A DNA stretch of 64,000 bases from Nemertoderma westbladi (taxonomy: Eukaryota; Xenacoelomorpha; Nemertodermatida; Nemertodermatidae): NCBI GenBank assembly GCA_032718475.1, contig JAUCBJ010003970.1, positions 1-64,000 of the forward strand, in the 5' to 3' direction. The first letter of the stretch is position 1. Every line of letters begins with the position of its first letter. Positions 23,511 through 34,765 of this stretch are shown here, in pieces. A model generated the notes under the pieces. That model worked only from the letters and a program-made list of their open reading frames with translations. It searched no databases and was not told where the DNA came from. Both the position numbers and the translations under genes were made by a program.

Positions 23511-23694
23511 TAAAAACCGGGATTCCGGCAAAAAATGCAATCCCGGTCCCGATCCCGACCTTTTTGTACCGGGATCCCGAAGTATAGGCCTATACAGTTA
23601 AGTAAATTTGTTAAATATTCGTATAAATAGTTCCAGCAAAACGGAAATGTTTTGATTATATCGGATTTTTATTTCTGTAAACCATCCAGTAATC

Positions 23695-23916
23695 AATTGT
23701 AAAATAATTTTAATAATAATTTTATCTTATTAATATTTCAGAAGTGTAAGATAAAGTGATTGTTGCCCAAAACCCGCGATATATACTATTATCGATAAGG
23801 AATTTAATTCAAAATTGCAATCCCGATCCCGAAAAACGGGATCCCGAGAGTGATAATCCCGGTCCCGATCTCAGAAATCCCGAAAAGTCTGATCCCGTTT
23901 AAAACACTAATATATA
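23695..23916 (+). repeat. Direct repeat, right copy
   Basis: This is the diverged counterpart of 22700-22928 (TTTTATCTTATTAATATTTC, GTGTAAGATAAAGTGATTG, TTGCAATCCCGATCCCG, CCCGTTTAAAACACTAATAT). Together they bracket the hairpin and 81-bp array. Confidence 0.65.
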
Positions 23917-25908
23917 TACAGACGATATGTAAACGTTAAAGAAAATATAGTAAGGATCAAGAGGGGGAACCAATTTTAACTAAAATAGATACAATCGCTA
24001 AAAAAAATTAAATTTACAACGATGTTTCTCGTGTTGGGTTTGTTTCGAGGATCACATCAATACAAAGCCAGAACTGATCTCGCTGCTGGACTTGTTGCTG
24101 GCCAAATAATGCTTTTGGATTTATTTCGCAGAAAACTATACTATATAAACTTAGTCGATGAAATACACACGGCGCGCTTTTTGTTTTAAGAATGTCGCCT
24201 GAAATGTTTGTTTGTATTTTTTCAATCTATAATTAATCTATAACTTTTTCCCGGTGAAATTATTCCATTTTATTATATGTGTTGAAAGAGCTTCGAAGTA
24301 GAAAATGTTTGCACGTAATTTGAGCAAAATTCAATGACGCACTCAAAAGTGTCACTTTGGTGTCTGTTGGGCGTATTCCAAAACAGAACTCAATTAATAT
24401 CCAATATTGGTTTGTAGTTGAGCTGCTCTATACTTAAATTAATTAATATTTGCAGAACATTAATTATTTAACATTGAGAAAGACAGCATCAGGAGTTGAA
24501 GAGTACAATAATTTTAATCGCTTTGATTACTAAATTACTGTAGTCGTTCAATTTATTTTGTAACAGTACAAGAAAGTACAAATTTAAGAATAAACTTCCG
24601 TATTACATGGGAAATATACGTTGGACATTATTTCCCAAGTGATAAATAATAATTTTAAATTTATAATTTTTGAATCGATAGTATATCCAAAGTCTACATC
24701 AAAATGTAGACTTTGGAATTTTATATCACGTTCTACGTGAAAATTTGTAGGTAGACTTTTGTAGATTTGTAGACTAGTTTTAGCTCAATAACTTTCCTCA
24801 ACCTGAATCAACCTTATGTTTTATTACCAGATTTGTTTTCAGCACATAAAAAACTATCGAATGATATAAGATACTTGCCTATTTGACCAACTTTGAAATT
24901 TCGCATAAAAATTGCGCTTTTTGCCACTTAAAGTGACAGTGACCTGTAAGCATAGCTTCCAAGTTGCAATATTTTCCATATATATTTCATTTTTCGCAAA
25001 ATTTATACATTCATATCAACTATCAACATCACTAATTCATATCAACATAGAAGAAACAGCGGAGGAGAATGCTACGATTGGCACTTCACCCGTCTCTACT
25101 ACTTGTGAGGCTGTAATTAATTGTACAGCTAATAATATATTGTTTATTATATTTGTTTTACAATTACACTTTAGCTCATTAACCTCTTGTAACCTCTCGT
25201 TTTACCAATGCATTTATATCGGTCATTACTTGATATTTGTTTTCGAGAAATAATTAAACTATATAATTATTTATTTCATTTTCTGTGTTCATTAATCATA
25301 AATAGACTCTAAGATGCTATTATTTTATATCAAATAATACAATAAGATTTTAAAAAATAGTTATTACAGCGGAATTGTAAATTTAAGAAGGTGAAATAAA
25401 TAAGTAATCGCTGACGTATAAGCCTACACAGTACCGGTACACAATTAAAAGTATATACTGTAAATGATGTAAATATTATACAAGATCGCAAGAGCTCTCA
25501 ATATTATAATTAAATTAATAATCAAAGTACAACCAACATTACGTATTTAAATTAATTATTGACTGACTCATTCGTAATACCCACAGACTATATGAATTGA
25601 AAAGTGAAACTCAATTTCAATGACCAGCAAAGCCATGGATCTACTCATTGGACAGTCATTATTTCTATCATATTACCCAGGTAGCTAATCGATTAGCTAT
25701 ATGAGTGTATTTGAGGGGCGAGCCACGTGAGCGTCCGCGGTATAATTAGTGGACCTTCTGTCTTCGTCGTTTGAACACTGATAATTCGGTCAATCTTTGA
25801 TGAATTATACACATAGACAGACTTCTATGGTTCCTTAACCTGCCGGTAGAGGGCGATTGACTAGGTCCACTAACTGTACGTAAAGACTCATCTCGACTTA
25901 CGTTCGCG
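23917..25908. other. No gene recognised
   Basis: AT-rich sequence. A small hairpin (CCAAAGTCTAC...GTAGACTTTGG) lies near 24690-24716. An open frame at 24912-25253 (113 codons) lacks recognisable motifs and is AT-biased like random sequence. Confidence 0.35.
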
Positions 25909-25917
25909 CGATGCACC

Positions 25918-26193
25918 GCCCATGTGAAGAATACAAGGATTTCACTTTTCGGTCGACTTTTTATTGGAATTTTATATATGAAGATTTTTTATTTTTTTTA
26001 TTTATCTTTATTAAGTGTTTTATAGCGCTTATTTCTGTCTTATAACCTGTACATATACTAATTCGTTTATTGTTTTGGTTAGATTCAGCTCTTCTGTAAC
26101 ATGTGGTTTCAGTGAAAACCTGGTATTCTTCACATGGGGGTAACTGCAAAGTGAAATATAACGGCAGAAAGTCTGTTATTCTTCACATGGGCC
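25918..26193 (+). mobile_element. Dispersed element B, copy 1, with 9-bp target duplication
   Basis: The left end is GCCCATGTGAAGAATAC and the right end is GTTATTCTTCACATGGGC, forming terminal inverted repeats. The flanks are CGATGCACC at 25909-25917 and again at 26194-26202, a 9-bp direct duplication. The body contains a second internal copy of the terminal motif (CTGGTATTCTTCACATGGG) and the shared core TTTATTGTTTTGGTTAGA. It has no coding capacity. Nine-base duplications fit Mutator-like elements; hAT (8 bp) is the alternative. Confidence 0.85.
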
Positions 26194-26202
26194 CGATGCA
26201 CC

Positions 26203-28574
26203 ATACCCACTTACGTGTATTGTATTGTTTATTTTGAACATAATTTCGTAAACGATGTATAATAATAAATAATAATAATAAACAACATGAATAATGTAAA
26301 AAAACCCGCGGAGAAACTCGTTGAGCGGACCAAAATATGAATTTATAATATAATTCAGCAAAAGTTTTTAGAAATGTACTGAAGATTACGAGAGTAAAAG
26401 TAATATTAATTGAAACTATGATGCATTGCCTAGTAATAGTTATATGATTGTAAAGAAACTAATATAAAAACCAAAAAAAAAAAAACCGAAACGATAATTT
26501 TATTGCAAACTCCAAAATACATATAAATGGGTTGGATTGCGTTTACACTTCCGGTATCCCATATGTGTGTTGTATATTTGTTTTTAAGGGATGTAAAATG
26601 TGTGTTTTCCATTTTTGAAACAGTTTATGATCAATAAGGGGTAGACTGTTGATGGTTGATAATCAACTGATATACTAGGCTACTGTACGTTGTTTTCTCA
26701 ACTGATGAAATGTGTAAGCTACAAACCGTGCTGGAAATCTTTAAAAAATGTCGGTGTTTCACATACGACAATTGTTTTTTTTTTTTTATCTATATACTGT
26801 AGTAGGGTAGGTATGGTAGCCTATAGTGTTGTCATAAGGTGGGTCTCAGCGCCATCTAGTAAGGAATAAACGCATTATGTTGTAAGAATTTATTTCTTAT
26901 TCTTTCTGCTTTTTATTTACATCGTCGTTGCCATGGTCCTCTGTGGGGGGGGGGGGGGGGGGGGGGGGGGGGTCGGTTGCTCGTTTTTTTTTATTACTTA
27001 TTATAATAAATAGCGTTCACACATACTCTAACTGTACCATAGTGCAGGAAACACCGCCTTCTCAAAGTATTCAGTAATTAAAGTCATGAACTGCAAACTT
27101 GTGACGTCGAAATACAATAATGTAGATTTCGTTTAAAGAAACATCCTTTCTAAAATTAAAACTATTACGGTTAAAAATTGCAATAGTATTATTATACCTA
27201 CATATAAATTAATAGCTCAAATAATTAGAGCTGCACCAATTTAAAGCAAGTGGTTTATAGCAATAAATTACAATCCCTAATCATCTCTAAACAAAGTTTA
27301 CCCAGTGAAATGTAGCCCTACATAAACCTTTGTTTTAATACGTAAGTAAACTAGGGCCTATCTATATACACGTCGGAATAAAGTATAAAATTAAAAATAA
27401 ATGAATAGAAAATTTATACTGTTCGGACGAATGGTCATAATGCTTAAAACTGTCATTGGAATAATTAGCTAAAAAAAATATATATTTCTAAAAAATAAAA
27501 TGGTGAGATTATTAAAAGGTCACTAATAGTTGAGTCAATATAGCAAAAAACCCATAAGCAAAAAACCCATAAGCAAAAAACACATATTTTGGATTCTACA
27601 TATGCCTTGTAAATGTCCAAAAAAGTATATAAAATTTTATTTTGCGGATCATATGTTTAATTTTTGTTTATTTATGGAAATTCAGCGTAAATTTGCATAA
27701 CACAAGCAAATTTCAGGAACAGTATAAGGGAAAGAGTAAGCAACAAGCTGTGATTTAATGGGAAATTAGTAATATTTACACTGGCGTGTTACACATTAAT
27801 TGCTTTTAATTGCTAGTTTAGGCCCGTTTTCGCGTTTTTTTTTATGTGCGGTATTCTGAGCTTTTTTTGAGCTTTTTTTCAATCTTGTTTTGTTACGCCT
27901 TTTCTAACGTTCAGTTAAAATGAAGATTTAATATGAATGTTCTAGAATTAGATAATTATGATATTCGACCCATTTTATGAGCTGTTTTTCAAGCTTTTTT
28001 TGGATATATATTCTATATTTTAGGTTTTAACATTCCAAAATTCTCAGATTCATCTTAAAGCAATTAATTTCTAGAAATTGTTTTAACTAAAAAAAAAGCT
28101 TGAAATGAAGCTTATAAAAAAGTAGCGCGGGAAGGGGCCTTATCAAGAAGTCGTATCGAATTTTTAAATAGGGGCCTATTGAATATGAAAAGTTACTGAT
28201 ATATTAAGTTAACTGATGCAAAAAAAATTATATAATTGCGTGGAATGTAATAATTTCCATTAATGTTAGCCAAGGTTTTTCACAATAAAATTGTGATTGC
28301 TCTATTGATTTAGGTGTAATTAATTTATTTGTTTTAGTTTAAAAATCACGATAGTTTATCATATGGAGGGGTATCTTTGGGAATAAAGGTTTTTGGGGTC
28401 GACAAATCTGATGGGCGGGGTTTCCCTGGGTTACATACCCCCTTTTTGTAAAGAAGTAGTGTTAATAAGCTTCCCGTTTTGTACCAGCCAAACTGGTAGT
28501 AAAAATCAGGTAATTATTATACAAATTTGTTCCGGAAACTAAATTGGTAACTATCTAGTAGTGCATAGTTCAGT
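26203..28574. other. No gene recognised; contains a 28-base poly-G
   Basis: AT-rich sequence with a poly-G tract at 26945-26972 and short T/A runs. No exon or complete transposon was identified. Confidence 0.35.
26945..26972. repeat. Poly-G tract, 28 bases
   Basis: The longest G homopolymer in the window, with quadruplex-forming potential. The length may be imprecise. Confidence 0.85.
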
Positions 28575-28810
28575 CAATCGCTAGTCATTGGACTAAAGTT
28601 TGTCTACGCCAAGTATATATGGTGAAATCCCACCAAATAGTTGCCTTGTTGCTATGTAAAATCCATGTTGCTAAGGAAAGAAACATGATATTATAATATG
28701 TTTTTCTAGACATTTTTGGAGGAATTAACAAGGTAATTTAGAATAAAAAATTGGTTTGGTTGAATTATGAATTTGTTACGGGTTGACCCCTTTTTGGCTA
28801 GATTGACTCG
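28575..28810 (+). repeat. Dispersed repeat C, copy 1
   Basis: This matches 34540-34765: TAAAGTTTGTCT, TCCCACCAA, CTTGTTGCTATGTAAAATCC, ATGTTGCTAAG, TTAACAAGGTA, AATTGGTTTGG and GAATTTGTTA followed by GGTTGACCCC/GGTTAACCCC. It is an interspersed family of unknown class, and its right end abuts the YqaJ-domain fragment. Confidence 0.7.
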
Positions 28811-28835
28811 CCTATCACGACGTTTGTACTATACG

Positions 28836-29339
28836 CTAATTATTTAACTTCTGAAGAAGTACCTTTGGAAATATGTTTGAATTCCAAAAATCTCTACATC
28901 GTGTCATAATATTTGATATATAATCTTTATCATATTGAATCTCCTTTATGGTAACCTGTTTATTGTCTTCGAAGTGGGGGCTTGCAATGCATAACAATCC
29001 CTTTTGTTTATGTGCAAAATGCATTTGCAGTTGGATCTGGGCGAAGGGTCGAGGACGAACTACGCCATCCTTCATGTAACTGAGAACAGTTTCCTCCTTA
29101 GTTGGGCATTTGATCTCGACTGTATATTCTTTTAGTAAACCGTCGGGCGAGGCTCCAAATATTGGATCCTCTGGCATCAACAGCAGCCCGCAAGGTAGAA
29201 CCGCCTCTTTGTATTTCTCCCCTATAACCCGTAACACATCGGGTTCCAACCTCAAGCCTCTCCGCGTTGCCTCATTTCCTTTGAAATTGTCCTTTCCTGC
29301 GGATACACGATGTTGTGACAGGATGTATTGTGTATTATT
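28836..29339 (-). pseudogene. YqaJ-type PD-(D/E)XK nuclease domain fragment
   Basis: On the minus strand about 167 codons are open between stops. The order of motifs is that of the YqaJ recombinase/exonuclease fold: QHRVSAGKDNFKG, then RRGLRLEPDVLRVIGEKYKE, GASPDGLL, VEIKCPT and QIQLQMHFA. Asp of SPDG, Glu and Lys of EIK and Gln of QIQLQM are the expected metal and catalytic positions. In invertebrates such domains occur in multicopy, often transposon-associated genes of unknown role. There is no in-frame ATG before the domain, and an acceptor-like CCGCAG lies inside it, so this is either one exon of a larger gene or a decayed copy. I file it as a pseudogene with low certainty on status; the domain call is firmer. 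Confidence 0.65.
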
Positions 29340-29412
29340 TTAATTTAATTGAGAAATAAAGTAATTATTCTAAAACAGCATTATTTTAAATATAATACCT
29401 ATAGTTAGGTGA

Positions 29413-29646
29413 GACAGGGGGGGGGGGGGGGGGGGGAACTCGACGCAAAACCCACCTTGGCGAATTAATATCCCGCCTCAATGTTAAATTCTCAATTTAG
29501 GGAAAGGAGCAGGTTACAGTGGCACGTTATTTTAACCAAAACAATAAACTAAACACAATAGAACAGGTTACAGTTTTATTATTGAGAGTAATCAGCTGTT
29601 ATTTGCGTCGAATTTCCCCTGGAGAGGGATGCATTTTTATTGCGTC
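29413..29646 (+). mobile_element. Dispersed element A, full-length-looking copy
   Basis: It starts GAGACA plus 20 G and AACTCGACGCAAAACCC, then GGCGAATTAATATCCCGCCT, AAAGGAGCAGGTTACAG, TTTTAACCAAAACAATAAAC and GAGAGTAATCAGCTGTTATT, ending TTTCCCCTGGAGAGGGATGC and TTTTATTGCGTCC. It is non-coding. The GACGCAAAA / TTTATTGCGTC ends suggest short inverted termini. The same family occurs at 18089, 40695, 49403 and 61328, among others. Confidence 0.8.
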
Positions 29647-29647
29647 C

Positions 29648-29928
29648 AGTTTTTTTTGTTTTAGATGTAAAAAAATGTCTAAAAATGCCTGGGTTTCTGA
29701 AATGTAACAGAAATGTAGATCAGCACTTCAAATGCTAAAAGTTTTATTTTAAACAGAGAAACTACCTATATCACTACCTAACTCAGATAGGGGATCTATT
29801 AATATACGTAGTTTCTCTGTTTAAAATAAAACTTTTAGCATTTGAAGTGCTGATCAACTGTAGGCCTACTGTTATATTTCAGAAACCCAGGCATTTTAGA
29901 CATTTTTTGGCATCTAAAACAAAAAATT
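29648..29928. mobile_element. Foldback element with arms of about 120 bp
   Basis: The left arm (about 29648-29765) contains TTTGTTTTAGATGTAAAAAA, GCCTGGGTTTCTGAAATGTA, CAGCACTTCAAATGCTAAAA and AAACAGAGAAACTAC. The right arm (29808-29928) is the reverse complement of these blocks in reverse order. The main difference is an extra stretch with TAGGCCTAC in the right arm. The roughly 40-base centre is unique. It directly follows an element A copy, so the two may form one composite unit. Confidence 0.85.
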
Positions 29929-30358
29929 GTAAGTGTGGAAGTCCATATTCTGGTGACTAAATACCAGAATACGGGAAAAAAATAAAAGAGCTATATGAAT
30001 GTATCTAAACTAACCAAGGATTTTATCAACCAATGTTCCGTTAGAAGTTTTACATCTAGACGTCTCGTGTAACTTAGAGGCGGTGACTCTCCCGTACCGA
30101 CATTGGAACCAAAGAGGACTACTACTCTGACCTTTCGTAGCCTCGCAAACAGCCTCGCAAATATCGGCTGTCATTGATGACGTCGCAAATTCAATATAAC
30201 TTGCTGGCGTAAGTAAATCAACTTTTTTCTCCTGTATAATGACAATAAACTCATTGAACTCAGTGTGTCTGGTGTATCCGTACTACTGTGGTTCCTTAAC
30301 ATATAAGATGTAGGCCATACCCCGATATAATGTTAGTAATGTAATATGAGAATACATT

Positions 30359-30953
30359 ACTTACAACACTACAGTACATTACTAACAACACTACATTACT
30401 AACAACACTACATTACTAACAACACTACATTACTAACAACACTACATTACTAACAACATTACATTACTAACAACATTACATTTCTAACAACACTACATTA
30501 CTAACAACACTACATTACTAACAACACTACATTACTAACAACACTACATTACTAACAACACTACATTACTAACAACACTACATTACTAGCAACACTACAT
30601 TACTAACAACACTACATTACTAACAACACTACATTACTAACAACACTACATTACTAACAACACTACATTACTAACAACACTACATTACTAACAACACTAC
30701 ATTACTAGCAACACTACATTACTAACAACACTACATTACTAACAACACTACAATACTAACAACACTAGATTACTAACATAACTACATTACTAACAACACT
30801 ACATTACTAACAACACTACATTACTAGCAACACTACATTACTAACAACACTACATTACTAACAACACTACATTACTAACAACACTACATTACTAACAACA
30901 CTACATTACTAACAACACTACATTACTAACAACACTACATTACTAAAGGCCAT
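30359..30953. repeat. 17-bp tandem repeat, about 35 copies
   Basis: The unit TACTAACAACACTACAT is highly uniform, with rare variants (AGCAACAC, AACATTAC, AATACTAAC). The array ends exactly where the small inverted-repeat element at 30957 begins. Confidence 0.95.
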
Positions 30954-30956
30954 GAT

Positions 30957-31181
30957 ACACCACAGGAGCGGCGAGCGGCAGCGGCGAGCGGCCGCGGCAA
31001 GCGGCCACTTTTTAAAAATAGAACACATTATTTTCTATGGGTGATGATACACCACAAATGGCCGCTGCCGCTCGCCGCTCCTCTGGTGTTTCATAACTAA
31101 AGTCGCCGCTCACATCACATCGGCCGCTCGCCGCGGCCGCCCGTCGCTGCCGCTCGCCGCTCCTGTGGTGTATCATGGCCT
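30957..31181. mobile_element. Small GC-rich inverted-repeat element (PIF/Harbinger-like)
   Basis: The ends read AGGCCATGATACACCACAGG and the exact reverse complement; complementarity continues through GAGCGGCGAGCGGCAGCG. The flanks are TAA at 30954-30956 and 31182-31184. A 3-bp TAA/TTA duplication is characteristic of PIF/Harbinger insertions. The 225-bp element carries no protein. Its arms are almost pure GCGGC/CGCCG words, rich in CpG, unlike anything nearby. An internal inverted terminus (GATGATACACCACAAATGGC) lies near 31042, so the structure is nested. Confidence 0.8.
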
Positions 31182-31184
31182 TAA

Positions 31185-32156
31185 CACTAATTAGCTAACA
31201 AGTTGTTGTTCAACTTAGATCAGATGCTTGGAAATTTGTTTAAACTGGATAACATGCGTTACAACTAAGAATCCACTATTCTGCACTAATGCACTACACA
31301 AAATTTAAATGCACTATTAGCTTTAACAGTACCCTACAATAAATAATTAGAACTCCGGGTGGGATGAAGAGAAGACCCCGCAATGCCCGCCAGGTATCGC
31401 TTCTGTATCAGTCCTTGTTACATATTTCAATATAGCCCGTACAGAAGGTAAGGTTGCTTTTATTTATTTTGTTGTTCTGGATTTATCTCAAGTTAGCTCA
31501 CAATTTAGACTGGGTTCGATCCTGGTCTGGTTTTGTGACTTTTTTTCTTAAAGTTTAGGAAGTTTCGTTTACAGCCCGCTTGCTGGCTTTTCTTCTTAGG
31601 TCAGGGATACTTGACCCAAGGTGGGACATGACAGAACCACATTAATGTTTTTATTACTACGCAATTTACATTAATCACTAAGTCTACTACAGTAAGGGCA
31701 AATATTTATTTAAAGTATATACAGTAGGTTTCCTGAACTATTCCGGAAATACTGTAGTAATACTGTAAATAATACCAACGCCTTGTTAAGTGTTCCCTCC
31801 CCTCCAGTGTAGTTTGAAGCTTCAAATTAGAATTTAAAGATATTTAAATTTTTCAACAATTTTACTTATCCGCAAGACTCATTCATATAATTAATTACAC
31901 TAAGGTTCAATTAGTGATATTGACTGATTGAAGTCAAGTACCGGCTGACCGGTATTTATTGCAAATTGAATTCCTAATCGGTAATGGTCCGGTCAGCCGG
32001 TTGTACCTTATCAAATTAATTTCTCGAAAACTTTTCGAAATTTACTGTAGGGCCTATTATATTTTCAATTAATTTGCCCTATGGGATTGAAGTACAATTT
32101 GTATAATTTGTTAAATAAATAAATAATTCTGTAGGCTTATTAAAATAAAGTCTAAC
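31185..32156. other. Intron or flank of the unidentified minus-strand gene
   Basis: No exon was recognised. A Pol III B-box-like word (GGTTCGATCCTGG, near 31506) suggests a fragment of a tRNA-derived SINE, but no matching A box at normal spacing was found. Confidence 0.3.
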
Positions 32157-32342
32157 CTTATTCTTGTTACAATAATTTTTAATCAGGGTATCAATTTTCA
32201 CAAATTCAGAAGCATCTTCTAGTTCTCCTTTAATAAGTAGTTTTCCAAACTTTTCTATAAGATTGTCAGGGTCTTCATTGTCGCCTCCCGCTCCCGGGGT
32301 TTTGGAATCACTTGTAGTTGCGTGAAGAGGAAGCGATGCCAT
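32157..32342 (-). CDS. First coding exon of an unidentified gene
   Basis: On the minus strand the ATG sits in AACAATGG, a strong initiation context. It opens a 62-codon exon ending AATAAG and followed by the donor GTTAGA, in phase 0. The N-terminus (MASLPLHATTSDSKTPGAGG) looks disordered. It is followed by an acidic, probably helical stretch: NEDPDNLIEKFGKLLIKGEL, then EDASEFVKIDTLIKNYCNK. Composition, start context and splice site make a real exon likely. I do not recognise the protein and did not find the next exon, which should lie further left on this strand. Confidence 0.5.
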
Positions 32343-33190
32343 TGTTATGTAATCAAATGAAACGCAATATTATTCTGAACGGTACATATAAATTGGTAAA
32401 TTAGTTTGGATTGGAGAATCGGTTTGTCGTTTTTAAATCTTTCTGCGTCTACTTAAGCAGTGGAAAGCTCCTTTAAGGGTAGACGGAGAACAATGTTTCC
32501 TTTGTGGATACGGAAGTTTTCTGCTGAATACCTTATTCATAAATCATAACTACAGACAGATTGAAGTGAAGAATTCGTCAAGTCCTCGATATGCAGAGAA
32601 AGGAGCAGGTTACATTGGTATAATAATTTCGTCTTTTTCGTATTTTCAGGTTTTATAACCGCAATAATTTTTCTTGTCCGTTTAAATCCTTTTTTTGTCC
32701 TTTTTTTTTACTTTTATGTCCTCCAAAAATCTACCGTTAGGTTCCTTGCTACCGGTTTCTCTACTGCTGTTCTCTTAGGCTATAAGTACCGGTATTAGTA
32801 TATAGAGCACTATTTTGCAGTATTGCATTGTATGTAGGTATAAAGCATATGCCTTAGAAATAATTATACTGTCTGACTGTATTATACCACATTACAGCAT
32901 TAGGTACTGACTCACTGATACTGTAATATGTACAGTTGTAAATATGATAGGCCTAATTGAGCTGAATTGTGATAAGTCCATACTATAGGCTTAAGTCGTT
33001 TTGTTTTATTCACTGTTCAACTTTCTCCTGTTTTATTATGTGCAGTTTTGTTTATACGCTTCTATGACAGCGGGTCTCCACCCACATAATATAATAATAA
33101 TAATGATAAAGGTAATTTATTAATTACGGTAATTTCAGAATTTTAGTATCGGTACCGGATTTACATAGTTTATTGTTATGTTCATGATAT
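32343..33190. other. Upstream flank of the unidentified gene
   Basis: Presumed 5' UTR and promoter side of the minus-strand exon at 32157-32342. No element was identified with confidence. Confidence 0.3.
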
Positions 33191-33935
33191 AGTTTATTGT
33201 TTTGGTTAGAAAATCCCGCCTCTGTAACCCGCTCCTTTCCCTCAATTAGTTAAATGATCGCGTTTATTGTTTTGGTTAGAAAATCCCGCCTCTGTAACCT
33301 GCTCCTTTCCCTGATTTGGTAAAGTGACCGTTTATTGTTTTGGTTAGAAAGGCCCGCCTCTGTAACCTGCTCCTTTCCTTCATTTGGTAAAGTGACTGTT
33401 TATTGTTTTGGTTAGAAAATCCCGCCTCTGTAACCCGCCCCTTTCCCTCAATTAGTTAAATGATCGTTTATTGTTTTGGTTAGAAAATCCCGCCTCTGTA
33501 ACCTGCTCCTTTCCCTCAATTAGTTAAGTGATCGTTTATTGTTTTGGTTAGAAAATCTCGCCTCTGTAACCTGCTCCTTTCCCTGATTTGGTAAAGTGAT
33601 CGTTTATTATTGTTTTGGTTAGAAAAGCCCGCCTCTTTAACCTGCTCCTTTCCTTCAATTGGTAATGTTATCGTTTATTGTTTTGGTTAGAAAAGACCAT
33701 CTATGTAACCTGCTCCTTTCATTCATTTGGTAAAGTGATTGTTTATTGTTTTGGTTAGAAAATCCCGCCTCTGTAACCTGCTCCTTTCCCTGATTTGGTA
33801 AAGTGACTGTTTAATGTTTTGGTTAGAAAGGCTAGCCTCTGTAACCTGATCCTTTCCTTTATTTGGTAAAGTGACCGTTTATTGTTTTGGTTAGAAAATC
33901 CGGCCTTAACCTGCTCCTTTCCATCAATTGGTAAT
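33191..33935 (-). repeat. About 70-bp tandem array amplified from element A
   Basis: About eleven copies at 68-70-bp spacing contain TTTATTGTTTTGGTTAGAAA, then CCCGCCTCTGTAACCTGCTC and CTTTCCCT. The same module occurs once per copy in element A (inverted). Here it alone has been multiplied head to tail, an internal fragment of a transposon turned into a minisatellite. Confidence 0.85.
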
Positions 33936-34539
33936 TGTTTTTGGCTATAAAATGAGTGTTTTGCTACGTCATGTGGTAATCGATTATCGACAACAACCAC
34001 AAACTATTAAATTTAGAGTCTTTTACCACACTGCCACAGGCGCATATGGCAATCTAGCTCATAGTCTATAAATCATGGAATTTTGAATGTTTTGGCACAG
34101 ACATAGTGAAACCAACTGTCCGACAGACCAGAAATCAACAAATTTTGAATGTTTTGGCATAGGCATGTTGAAATCAACTGTCTGACACTCCAGAAATCAG
34201 CAGTCTGACAGTTTGAAGAAATACATACATAAAAAGTCATTAAAAGGACAATAAAAGTCATTAAAGGGACAACAAAAGTCATTATGCACAATTCGTAAAA
34301 AAATGAGGACAAAAAAGTCAAATAAAAGGACATAAAAAATCACTGCCTTTTATAACTATCCTGGGGTAAATCTTTTCGACCTACGCGTAGCTACGCTGTT
34401 TTTAAGAGCAGCGATTTCTGTATGACCGTTCTTTTGACTTTTTTGTCCACATTTATTTACGAATTTACCATAATGAATTTTGTTGTCCGCTCAATGACTT
34501 TTTATGTATGGACGCATTTGTTCGTCAAACTGTCATTAG
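33936..34539. other. No gene recognised
   Basis: A short local duplication is present (TTTTGAATGTTTTGGCA with flanking words at about 34080-34165). Otherwise no gene or element is supported. Confidence 0.3.
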
Positions 34540-34765
34540 AGTAAAGTTTGTCTGTCCCAATTTGGAGTAAGTCCCACCAATCTGCCAATAGACCCCTTGT
34601 TGCTATGTAAAATCCATGTTGCTAAGAAAATAAACAGTAAATTGAAGGTGATCCACATACTTTATTTTATAGACTTTTTTGGGTGGTATTATCAAGGTAG
34701 GCTAAATATGGAATTAACAAATTGGTTTGGATGTGCGAATTTGTTATTGGTTAACCCCCCCTCCT
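34540..34765 (+). repeat. Dispersed repeat C, copy 2
   Basis: Counterpart of 28575-28810 (CTTGTTGCTATGTAAAATCC, ATGTTGCTAAG, AAATTGGTTTGG). It runs directly into the large inverted duplication on its right. Confidence 0.7.
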
